This document shows positions 7,320 to 13,872 of a stretch of DNA of 19,492 bases, piece by piece. The stretch covers positions 1-19,492 of the forward strand of contig DAOUAJ010000402.1 of NCBI GenBank assembly GCA_034433615.1. Reading direction: 5' to 3'. Numbering within the stretch: position 1 is the first letter of the stretch; the number at the start of each line of letters is the position of its first letter. The DNA is from DAOUAJ01 sp034433615. Lineage in GTDB: Bacteria; Chloroflexota; Anaerolineae; DUEN01. The translations under genes and the position numbers were made by a program. A model generated the notes under the pieces. It saw only the letters and a list, made by a program, of their open reading frames with translations, ran no database searches and was not told where the DNA came from.

Positions 7320-8417
7320 TTGAAGGTCGCGATCGTCCACGACTGGCTGAACCAGATCGGCGGGGCAGAGCGAGTACTGGAGGCCTTGAAGGAGCTATTC
7401 CCTGACGCGCCCGTCTACACCAGCATGTACGACGCAGACCTGATGCCCGTCGCTTACCGCTCGTGGGACATTCGCACCTCTTTCATGCAACGCCTGCCGG
7501 GCGTGACCCGGCACCATCAGTGGTATCTGATGTTGTATCCGCTGGCCTTTGAAGGATTCGATTTCACAGGCTACGATGTGGTCATCAGCAACAAGAGCGC
7601 TTTCTGTCATGGGATCATCACTCCGCCGGGGACATTACACGTCTGTTACTGCCTGACGCCCACCCGCTTTGTGTGGATGTACGATGCCTATCGCCAGCGC
7701 GAGGGCATTGGGAGGTTCCCGGACGCCATTCTGCGTCTGCTCATCCCGTGGCTGCGGCTGTGGGATCAGGCCGCGGCCGGTCGCGTTGATCATTTCCTGG
7801 CGATCTCTTGGGCTGTTCAGCAGCGTATCCGCAAGTTCTACCGGCGTGACAGCGAGATCATTTACCCGCCAGTGGATACGGAGCGCTTTCAGCCGGCCGG
7901 CCGGCCGCCGGGCGATTACTTCCTCATCGTCTCCCGTCTGATCCCCTACAAGCGCATAGATCTGGCGGTAGAGGCTTTCACCCGGCTGGGGTTGCCCCTG
8001 TGGATCGCCGGTGACGGGCGCGACCGAGCGGCTCTGGAGCGGCGAGCTGGCCCCAACGTGCGCTTCCTGGGCCGGGTCAGTGATGAAGAGAAGATTTCGC
8101 TCCTGCAAGGCTGCCGGGCTTTCGTCTTTCCAGGGCTGGAGGATTTTGGCATCGCGCCGCTGGAGGCGATGGCATGTGGCCGTCCGGTGATCGCCTACGC
8201 GGGTGGGGGGGCGTTGGATACTGTGATCGAGGGCAAGACCGGCCTGTTCTTTCGCGAGCAGACCGTGGAGGCGCTGGCCAGCGCAGTGCAGGCTTTCGAC
8301 CCGGCGGATTTCGATCCGGCGGACTGTCGGGCCCAGGCGGAAAGGTTCAGCCGGCCGACCTTTCAACGAGAGATCAGAGCGTTCATTGAACGAGAGCTGT
8401 CAACGGCTCGTTCCTGA
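7320..8417 (+). CDS. GT4-family glycosyltransferase
   Basis: The protein has 365 residues when read from TTG 7320. That start has AGGAGG seven bases upstream, sits right after a promoter, and gives the family's usual beginning KVAIVHDWLNQIGGAERVLE. The ATG at 7236 lies upstream of the promoter and adds 28 unrelated residues. The fold is GT-B: GGAER (about 14-18) is in the N-terminal domain, and the C-terminal nucleotide-sugar domain has FLIVSRLIPYKRIDLAVEAF (about 201-220) and the EX7E motif EDFGIAPLEAMACGRPV (Glu 274 and Glu 282). It resembles WbaZ/WbdB-like mannosyl-transferring enzymes, but the donor sugar cannot be fixed from sequence. It should act at the cytoplasmic face of the membrane, building the repeat unit of the exopolysaccharide. 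Confidence 0.88.
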   Translation: MKVAIVHDWLNQIGGAERVLEALKELFPDAPVYTSMYDADLMPVAYRSWDIRTSFMQRLPGVTRHHQWYLMLYPLAFEGFDFTGYDVVISNKSAFCHGIITPPGTLHVCYCLTPTRFVWMYDAYRQREGIGRFPDAILRLLIPWLRLWDQAAAGRVDHFLAISWAVQQRIRKFYRRDSEIIYPPVDTERFQPAGRPPGDYFLIVSRLIPYKRIDLAVEAFTRLGLPLWIAGDGRDRAALERRAGPNVRFLGRVSDEEKISLLQGCRAFVFPGLEDFGIAPLEAMACGRPVIAYAGGGALDTVIEGKTGLFFREQTVEALASAVQAFDPADFDPADCRAQAERFSRPTFQREIRAFIERELSTARS

Positions 8418-8429
8418 AGAGGATACACG

Positions 8430-8810
8430 ATGGCGAGGACGTTGGAAGTAACACCAGAAGCCATGGCCGCCTACCGGGCTACGTTGCGTCAGCGTGAAGA
8501 ACAAGCGCAGCAAGAGCAAGCGCAACGACGCGAACGTGCATGGGAAGTGGCTCGCCGGGCAGCGATGTTGCTCAGGGAGCAGTTTGGCGCGACACAAGTG
8601 ATTGTCTTCGGGTCGCTGGTGCATGGCCACTGGTTCTCCCCGACGTCGGACGTGGACCTGGCGGCCTGGGGGCTAAAGGATGATGACTATTTTGTGGCCG
8701 TAGCCAGATTGCAGGATATTTCACCGGAGTTTGAGGTTGACCTTGTAGCCATGGAACACTGCAAGCCAGGGCTGCGCGAAACGATTCTCAAAGAGGGAGC
8801 ACCCCTGTGA
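8430..8810 (+). CDS. MNT-type nucleotidyltransferase antitoxin (MntA-like)
   Basis: This encodes 126 residues. The N-terminal 45 are rich in Gln, Glu and Arg and probably form a helix or coiled coil. The nucleotidyltransferase core follows: IVFGSLVHGHWFSPTSDVDL with Gly 61-Ser 62, Asp 74 and Asp 76, and a third carboxylate in FEVDLVAMEH (Asp 104). The catalytic residues of the polymerase-beta fold are intact. Such minimal nucleotidyltransferases are paired with HEPN (HepT) RNase toxins and silence them by adding AMP to a tyrosine. Here the partner that overlaps its stop codon is only a 26-codon remnant, so this gene appears to be an orphan antitoxin. It begins 12 bases after the glycosyltransferase gene. 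Confidence 0.8.
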   Translation: MARTLEVTPEAMAAYRATLRQREEQAQQEQAQRRERAWEVARRAAMLLREQFGATQVIVFGSLVHGHWFSPTSDVDLAAWGLKDDDYFVAVARLQDISPEFEVDLVAMEHCKPGLRETILKEGAPL

Positions 8811-8887
8811 AGGAAGTTTATCCGACCCTGGCAGGCCGTATCCGCCGAGACTTACAAGACCTGGAGCGAGTGGCAACCGGGAGCTAA
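8807..8887 (+). pseudogene. Truncated HEPN (HepT-like) toxin gene, 26 codons remain
   Basis: A GTG at 8807 overlaps the TGA of the MNT gene (GTGA), the usual coupling in MNT-HEPN pairs. It opens a frame VKEVYPTLAGRIRRDLQDLE followed by RVATGS and a TAA at 8885-8887. The peptide looks like the first helix of HepT-like toxins, which are normally more than 100 residues and carry the catalytic Rx4-6H motif. That motif and the rest of the four-helix bundle are absent. One base later the Wzz-like gene starts, so the toxin has been deleted and the reading frame ends in the next gene's leader. Identification rests on this short peptide plus its position. Confidence 0.6.
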
Positions 8888-8888
8888 C

Positions 8889-9596
8889 GTGGAACTTCGT
8901 GCTTACTGGGCCATCATCCGGCGGCGCTGGTGGCTACCTGTCGTGCTCGTCACTCTGACTGCGCTGTGGTGGATGGCCGCCCGCCGGCCGTGGCAGCCGC
9001 GTCCTGCTGTTTATACCACATCGCTCAGCTTCAGCGTGGGCGTGCGGCCGGAGCCGCGCTCGGGCGACTACTACACGTACGACCGCTACTACACCTGGCT
9101 GGCGGCGGAGTACCTGGCTGATGACTTGAGCGAGGTCGTGCGGCGCAGTGCCTTCGCTACGGCAGTCAGCCAGCGATTGGCCGACCGCGGCATCACCGTG
9201 CCGCCAGGCGCCATCCAGGGCAGCACGCAGGCGGGCAAGCTTCACCGCGTGCTCACCCTGTCCATCACCTGGGGCGATGCGGAGCAACTGGCCGCCATTG
9301 CCGACGCGGCTGTGGCTGTGCTCAGCCAGGAGGCCGGCTCCTTCCTCCCGCAAACCCTGGCGGATGAGGTGGAGGCTCGCCTCATTGACCGCGGCGCCAT
9401 CGTCCCGGTCGGCTCTGGGCTGAAGGAACGGCTGGACCTGCCGCTACGTTTATTCCTGGGGCTGGTGATCGGCCTGGCCCTGGTCTTCCTGCTGGATTAC
9501 CTGGACGACAGCGTGCGCGGCCGGGCGGACCTGGAAGCCCTGGGGATTCCGATCCTGGGTGAGATACCGCGGGGCAAAACAAAACGTAATACGTAA
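8889..9596 (+). CDS. Wzz/CpsC-like polysaccharide chain-length protein 1
   Basis: This encodes 235 residues from GTG 8889, with GGGAG seven bases upstream. The N-terminus VELRAYWAIIRRRWWLPVVL leads into a first membrane helix (about 15-30). A central region of about 150 residues should lie outside, and a second helix follows near the end (LFLGLVIGLALVFLLDYLDD, about 188-207). The post-helix segment ALGIPILGEIPRG is the conserved junction which, in longer homologues, leads into the kinase domain. It belongs to the polysaccharide co-polymerase family that sets chain length and activates the partner tyrosine kinase. The last residues and the stop codon lie inside a 7-bp tandem repeat, so the native C-terminus may have been altered. 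Confidence 0.83.
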   Translation: MELRAYWAIIRRRWWLPVVLVTLTALWWMAARRPWQPRPAVYTTSLSFSVGVRPEPRSGDYYTYDRYYTWLAAEYLADDLSEVVRRSAFATAVSQRLADRGITVPPGAIQGSTQAGKLHRVLTLSITWGDAEQLAAIADAAVAVLSQEAGSFLPQTLADEVEARLIDRGAIVPVGSGLKERLDLPLRLFLGLVIGLALVFLLDYLDDSVRGRADLEALGIPILGEIPRGKTKRNT

Positions 9597-9630
9597 TGCG
9601 TAATACGTAAGCGTACTGCGTATGGCGTAT
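9584..9630 (+). repeat. Tandem 7-bp repeat, RCGTAAT units
   Basis: Four head-to-tail units (ACGTAAT, ACGTAAT, GCGTAAT, ACGTAAG at 9584-9611) are followed by decayed copies (CGTACT, GCGTAT, GGCGTAT). The TAA of the first Wzz-like gene (9594-9596) is part of unit two. A related string, CGTATTGCGAATAACG, occurs at about 10389-10404 before the toxin-antitoxin pair, on the opposite strand sense. Confidence 0.65.
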
Positions 9631-9652
9631 TCCGTTGGAGGGTGGGGAAAGC

Positions 9653-10372
9653 ATGGATTTACGAGATTATCTGAAGATTCTGCGCAAGCGCGGCTGGATC
9701 ATCCTGGTCATCGCCATCCTGGCGGCTGTTGGTGCCTTTGGCTTCAGCCGGCTGCAGGTGCCCATCTATCGCGCCAGTGTCAAGCTTAGCGTGGAGCCGG
9801 CTCGCTACGACTGGGGGCTCAGCAACACGGTTAAGGACATCCTGCGTAACTACGTGCTGAACCTGCGCACGCATAAGATGGCCAACCGCGTCATCGAGCG
9901 CGCCCAACTGGACATGAACTCCTACCAGTTCCTGGAACGGGTGATCGTCTCCTCGGATTCATCTAATTTCAGCGTGCAAATTGACGCGGAGAGCCGCTCG
10001 CCGGAGGAGGCCAAACTGATGGCCCAGACGATGGCGCAGGTGTTCATTGAGGACCGTCAGCGCTGGAACCAGGAACAGGACAAGCGTGACCGCATTGACG
10101 TCAGGATCGTGGACGACGTGCGCGACGCGCCCCAGGTCCGCCCCAAGCCGCTGTTTAATGCCGTCGCCGCGGGCCTGTTGGGCGTGCTGGTGGGCGGGCT
10201 GATCGTATTCTTCCTGGAATGGCTGGAGGCGGACATCTTACGCTCGCCGGAGAGCGTTGAGCGCGTGTTGGGCATCCCGGTTCTGGGGGCCATCCCCGGC
10301 CAGCCAGGTGAGGCCGGACGCCGTGGTCGCGTGGTTCGGCGCCGGCGGGAACTGACTCAGCCCACTACGTAG
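9653..10372 (+). CDS. Wzz/CpsC-like polysaccharide chain-length protein 2
   Basis: This encodes 239 residues from the ATG at 9653, with GGAGGG and GGGGAAA just upstream; the in-frame TTG at 9635 overlaps that site and is rejected. MDLRDYLKILRKRGWIILVI leads into helix 1 and the usual small beta motif (VPIYRASVKLSV). A long helical middle follows, then a proline-containing segment (APQVRPKPLFN) and helix 2 (AAGLLGVLVGGLIVFFLEWL). The end has VLGIPVLGAIPG and a very basic tail (GRRGRVVRRRRE). It is a co-polymerase of the CpsC/CapA type without a fused kinase; the kinase is encoded at 13873. It may work as a hetero-oligomer with the preceding paralogue. Confidence 0.85.
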   Translation: MDLRDYLKILRKRGWIILVIAILAAVGAFGFSRLQVPIYRASVKLSVEPARYDWGLSNTVKDILRNYVLNLRTHKMANRVIERAQLDMNSYQFLERVIVSSDSSNFSVQIDAESRSPEEAKLMAQTMAQVFIEDRQRWNQEQDKRDRIDVRIVDDVRDAPQVRPKPLFNAVAAGLLGVLVGGLIVFFLEWLEADILRSPESVERVLGIPVLGAIPGQPGEAGRRGRVVRRRRELTQPTT

Positions 10373-10419
10373 TCAGGCGCAGCGCGACGTATTGCGAATA
10401 ACGTTGTTGGAGGTGAACG

Positions 10420-10743
10420 ATGGAAACGCCAACTGTCTCAAAACTTGTAACGCATGAACAAAAACTTATCGAAATCATACGCAGGCTGCCTCCTGAGCGC
10501 GTATCTGAGGTAGTTGATTTTGCTCAATTCCTGGAGTTCCAGACTACCAAAGAGGACGTACTGGACGAGGATGTGAGCGAGGAAGAAATCTCAGTAGAAA
10601 ATGCTCGATGGGACGCGCTTCTCGCAACTGATGAATCCCAACGCTTGCTTGAGGAGATGGCTGATCAGACTCTAGCAGAAATTCGGGCAGGGCGTGCAAG
10701 ACCAATGGTTTTCACTGAAGACGGAGAAATCGTACCGGGATGA
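10420..10743 (+). CDS. DUF2281/VapB-like antitoxin
   Basis: This encodes 107 residues with a strong GGAGGTGA site before the ATG. The N-terminal part EQKLIEIIRRLPPERVSEVV and DFAQFLEFQ is the short helix-loop-helix typical of DUF2281-type antitoxins. The middle is strongly acidic (EDVLDEDVSEEE), and the end LAEIRAGRARPMVFTEDGEI is the type of flexible tail that occludes the toxin. Its stop overlaps the toxin start as ATGA, so translation is coupled. It probably also represses the promoter of the pair. Codon use is more AT-rich than that of the Wzz genes before it. Confidence 0.75.
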   Translation: METPTVSKLVTHEQKLIEIIRRLPPERVSEVVDFAQFLEFQTTKEDVLDEDVSEEEISVENARWDALLATDESQRLLEEMADQTLAEIRAGRARPMVFTEDGEIVPG

Positions 10744-11009
10744 ACTCGCAAACCGTACCACAGTTTTGGAAGCTGTTTTACGAGTTGCCCCAGGATGTTC
10801 GACGCCGAGTCAGCAAGGCCTATCGAATCTGGCGGCAAAACCCCGATGCGTCCGGTCTGCATTTCAAGCGTGTTGGTAAGACACGTCCGGTTTACTCCAT
10901 CCGTATTGGAGACTACTACCGTGCATTAGGATTACTGGACGGCGACACCATCACTTGGTTTTGGATTGGTAGGCACGATGAATACGAGCGCCTGTTAAAG
11001 CATATGTAG
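10740..11009 (+). CDS. RelE/ParE-superfamily toxin
   Basis: This encodes 89 residues starting in a 4-base overlap with the antitoxin. The pattern FWKLFYELPQDVRRRVSKAY, LHFKRVGKTRPVYSIRIGDY, YRALGLLDGDTITWFWIG and RHDEYERLL follows the RelE/ParE fold: two helices, then a beta-sheet ending in the W-I-G-x-H-x-EY motif. Such toxins are either ribosome-dependent mRNA interferases or gyrase poisons; the sequence alone does not decide between them. The length is normal and no defect is visible. An attC-like site begins 18 bases after the stop, so the pair may be a former integron gene cassette. Confidence 0.82.
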   Translation: MNSQTVPQFWKLFYELPQDVRRRVSKAYRIWRQNPDASGLHFKRVGKTRPVYSIRIGDYYRALGLLDGDTITWFWIGRHDEYERLLKHM

Positions 11010-11026
11010 CCATAGAACAAAAACGC

Positions 11027-11098
11027 ACCTAACATGCGGATGGAGCCGACGCGAGTTTCGGGTCAGAGGCACAGCGGCTCATCTGCCAGCCGTTAGGC
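11027..11098 (+). repeat. attC-like integron recombination site
   Basis: The 72-bp element begins with ACCTAAC (11027-11033, RYYYAAC) and ends with GTTAGGC (11092-11098, GTTRRRY). Inside, GCGGATGGAGCCG (11036-11048) pairs with CGGCTCATCTGC (11075-11086) except for one unpaired G and one G-T wobble. An unpaired base between otherwise complementary L'' and L' arms is the hallmark of attC sites, where it guides IntI to one strand. The central part (11049-11074) would form the terminal loop. No integrase gene is present in the window. Confidence 0.65.
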
Positions 11099-11157
11099 GA
11101 CCTTTGGGATTACTCGATTCCGCCGGTGAAGGACATGCAGCAAATTGGAGGTGCAAA

Positions 11158-12279
11158 ATGAAACGCTTATTGAATGTTGTAGGAGGCTTGTTGGGCCTGC
11201 TAGCGTTAGGAACGCTGGTAGTTACCCTTGCCCTGGCCTTTGGTGGACTACAAAGGAGCGCAGAGCCAACGTCTCAGGCGTTCCAGTCGCCCATTGGAAC
11301 GCCAACGCCACCGCGTGGTCTGCCCCCTGTTCCCATCTCCAACGACCTAACAGAACCAATCCAACTGACCACGCGGCCGGCGGGGCGCTGGGGGTTGGAT
11401 GCTGATGGCGACACCGCGGTGTGGCAGGAACGCGATCCTAATGGAACTATCTACATCGTCGCCCATGACCTGCATACCCACACTGAGCGTCGCCTCAGCT
11501 CACTGCCTGGCGGCAAGCGTGCACCTCGGGTCTCAGGACGCTACGTGGTGTGGGTTGAAAGCTATCAGGGGGAGGATCGGTATATGCAAGAGATCCACGG
11601 CTATGATCTCCTCCGAGAGCAGGAGTTTGTGCTGGGTGAGGGTGATCTTCCTGATATCTCCGGACATCGAGTTATCTGGAATGATCCCTGGACCGATCGT
11701 GACTCGCCGCTGGTTCTCTACGACTTGAGCTCTGGGCAGATCCAGCGGTTGATTGGCTTGCGTGGCAAAGGTGCCTATATCTCAGGTGACTGGATTATCT
11801 ATGCTTCTCATCATCTTGGTACCTATAGCCAGGCGGATCTTTACGCCTACAACCTGGTGACGACTAAGCAAATTGCGCTAGGGAGTGTCTATGACCCACC
11901 AAATGCGCTGGCGAACCAATTCATGGCCATTGATGGATCTCTAGTGGTCTGGGAAGACGCGCAAGGCCAAACATACGTTTATGACTTGACGCGCCGTAAC
12001 TTGTCGCACCTGGAAAACCCAGAAGGGCCAATTGCAGGACATTTCTCGAGGGGCGTTCTCCTTGGATTTCGGCGAGCCTTCAATCTGGTTGATGGTTCCA
12101 CGTTTCAGACTTTCTTGCCTAGTTCTTCTCATCCAGATCGATGGGGAGAACAAGTGCCTGATTACGTGATCGGTGAAGTTGTTAACGACGGGGAGACCTT
12201 GGTCTGGACTGCTTGCGCCGGCACTGAGACCATCCACTGCGAGACAAACGATGTCTTTTTGGCACGTCGTCGGCGCTAA
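11158..12279 (+). CDS. Membrane-anchored beta-propeller-like exported protein
   Basis: This encodes 373 residues from the ATG at 11158, with GGAGGTG upstream; an upstream in-frame start at 11104 lies almost inside the attC-like site and is rejected. Residues 1-30 form a signal or anchor helix, followed by a P/T-rich linker (QSPIGTPTPPRGLPPVP). From about residue 80 a repeat of the form (S/D)G-x-x-(V/I)-V-W occurs at about 82, 126, 168, 209, 259 and 343, often followed by a YDL element, with a period near 43. This resembles a six-bladed TolB-like propeller on the outer side of the membrane. No catalytic residue pattern is recognised; binding to polysaccharide or protein is only a guess. The glycoside hydrolase-like gene follows 41 bases later. 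Confidence 0.65.
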   Translation: MKRLLNVVGGLLGLLALGTLVVTLALAFGGLQRSAEPTSQAFQSPIGTPTPPRGLPPVPISNDLTEPIQLTTRPAGRWGLDADGDTAVWQERDPNGTIYIVAHDLHTHTERRLSSLPGGKRAPRVSGRYVVWVESYQGEDRYMQEIHGYDLLREQEFVLGEGDLPDISGHRVIWNDPWTDRDSPLVLYDLSSGQIQRLIGLRGKGAYISGDWIIYASHHLGTYSQADLYAYNLVTTKQIALGSVYDPPNALANQFMAIDGSLVVWEDAQGQTYVYDLTRRNLSHLENPEGPIAGHFSRGVLLGFRRAFNLVDGSTFQTFLPSSSHPDRWGEQVPDYVIGEVVNDGETLVWTACAGTETIHCETNDVFLARRRR

Positions 12280-12320
12280 CCCGGCCGGGAAGCTGATGTT
12301 CATGAGTGGGAGGGTACAGC

Positions 12321-13619
12321 ATGAACCCTTTGTTCCGCCTTCTGCTGGTCGCAATAACCCTATCATTAAGTGTACTCTTCGCAGCGGATAACGTTTCGCC
12401 AAATAAGTCCTTGGAAAGTGGCTCCTCCAAGCAGTGGTCTGGCATTCACCTGGGCGTGCGGCCGTGGGCCGATTGGAATGAAGTCCTCTATACGCGCATC
12501 GACCCCCAACGGGGTGGTACTTGGCCGGATACGATCGTGTTAATGAGCGATCAGTTCTATAACGTGGTACGAGATCCAGCCACGCATCGCATCACAGGAG
12601 TCATAACAGGCCGCCCAACGACAAAGGACTATCTGCAACGCGCCTCACAAGCCGGTGTGCACATTATCATCCGCATTCAGCCGTCGCCGGGCAACTTTGC
12701 TCAAAACTCTCTTAATAACCATCATCTCCAGCTCACTGCCATTGATGGAGACTATAGCCGTGGGGATTGCGCAAATTGGGAGGATAACTGCCATCGTAGC
12801 CCTGACGATATTAGCGATCACATCGTCGCCATTCATAATTACAACGCAGCCAACGGTATTACCGAATGGGGCTTTGAGCCAGCCAACGAGCCTAATCTGG
12901 AATGGTATGACGACCCCGCTCGCGGCATAGATACCACGCCAGACCAATCTAACTCTGTAGCCTGGCAGGAAATGAATGCATACTTTCAAGCCATTTACAA
13001 CTACGTGAAGAGTGCCAACTCAAGTATCCGGTTGCTCACCCCTGCGATGGCACAGGGCCAATTCGCAGAGGGAGCCGACACGTTACATCCGCCTGCTTGC
13101 AGCCCTCAACTCTTGGCAGATAAGCAAAGTACAGGCTACGATGAGATGCGTAGTACATATGAAACCTACCGTGACGCCGTATCCTGGCACAATTATTGGC
13201 GTTTAGGATACGAGGGCTTGAACTGGTGTGCCGTAGGCGGGCAGCATGTCTCCTATTATTTTCCACAATGGCTAAAAGCATTGCTCTATCCTGAGGGCAC
13301 CACGGAGGGCTTCATTACTGAAGCGGACTTACTTTCACCACAGCAGGATCCAGGTCAACCCCTGCAAAGCAAGGACGAGTCAGACGGTTGGCGCGCGTCT
13401 AACTCGATCCGCAAGTTTATGTGGTATGAGCTGCGTAGCTACCATATGGCCAGTTGGCTGCTCAACGACCTCACAGGCAATACAGAGTACGGTTGGCATG
13501 AAGCCTACCAAGACACCGGACCAGATATACAGTACGAACGCCCGGGGTTCCGTGAATGGTGGTTGGGTTCAGAAATCTGGCACCCACCAGTCTACTTGCC
13601 GCTCATCCTACGCGGGTGA
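12321..13619 (+). CDS. Secreted clan GH-A-like glycoside hydrolase with YLPLILRG tail
   Basis: This encodes 432 residues from the ATG at 12321, with GGGAGGG upstream; the in-frame GTG at 12306 overlaps it. A signal peptide (MNPLFRLLLVAITLSLSVLF) is followed by a mixed alpha/beta domain. ITEWGFEPANEPNLEW places a Glu (190) after Asn at a strand end. SWHNYW (about 288-293) and GFITEADL (Glu 334) match strands 6 and 7 of clan GH-A TIM barrels, where the two Glu residues are acid/base and nucleophile. The family number (GH5 or GH39-like) is not certain. The protein ends in HPPVYLPLILRG, a tail I associate with exported Chloroflexota proteins. Within a polysaccharide locus it may trim or cleave the product. 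Codon use is AT-richer than that of the flanking Wzz and kinase genes. Confidence 0.65.
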   Translation: MNPLFRLLLVAITLSLSVLFAADNVSPNKSLESGSSKQWSGIHLGVRPWADWNEVLYTRIDPQRGGTWPDTIVLMSDQFYNVVRDPATHRITGVITGRPTTKDYLQRASQAGVHIIIRIQPSPGNFAQNSLNNHHLQLTAIDGDYSRGDCANWEDNCHRSPDDISDHIVAIHNYNAANGITEWGFEPANEPNLEWYDDPARGIDTTPDQSNSVAWQEMNAYFQAIYNYVKSANSSIRLLTPAMAQGQFAEGADTLHPPACSPQLLADKQSTGYDEMRSTYETYRDAVSWHNYWRLGYEGLNWCAVGGQHVSYYFPQWLKALLYPEGTTEGFITEADLLSPQQDPGQPLQSKDESDGWRASNSIRKFMWYELRSYHMASWLLNDLTGNTEYGWHEAYQDTGPDIQYERPGFREWWLGSEIWHPPVYLPLILRG

Positions 13620-13872
13620 TCTCTGACGAAACACGATGAAGCTGCCTATCAGTGCGTGCGCCGACCCGCCTAAGCAGCGCGCAATTGCGAACTTGTGTGC
13701 CCGCTTCAACGGTCTCATTCAAGCAATGGGATCTCTACGCACCCGGCGGGTGGCTGACGCGGATCGTTGAACCGCCCCACGCTGCAGGTAGCGCGGTTAG
13801 GGGTCACATGTGCTCTCATCTTACCACCTCTGGAAGCCGAGCTCAATGCCGGTAATAGAACAGGCAGGTACT
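13620..13872 (+). other. 253-base non-coding gap before the kinase gene
   Basis: No convincing gene is present. A 44-codon frame at 13636-13770 has no recognisable product and no ribosome site. Two distant arms, 13663-13682 and 13791-13805, form an imperfect inverted repeat with GCCTAAG and GTTAGGG ends that recalls a decayed attC site. AGGCAGG just before 13873 may be the kinase ribosome site. Confidence 0.5.

Noticed and set aside
13636..13770. 44-codon frame starting at an ATG after the hydrolase gene
   Set aside because: There is no ribosome site, no recognisable product and weak codon bias; it was not called a gene.
13810..13872. Upstream start of the tyrosine kinase (adds 21 residues)
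   Set aside because: The added residues are unlike the family, and the ATG at 13873 gives the usual beginning shortly before SPVAEAYRSLRTN.
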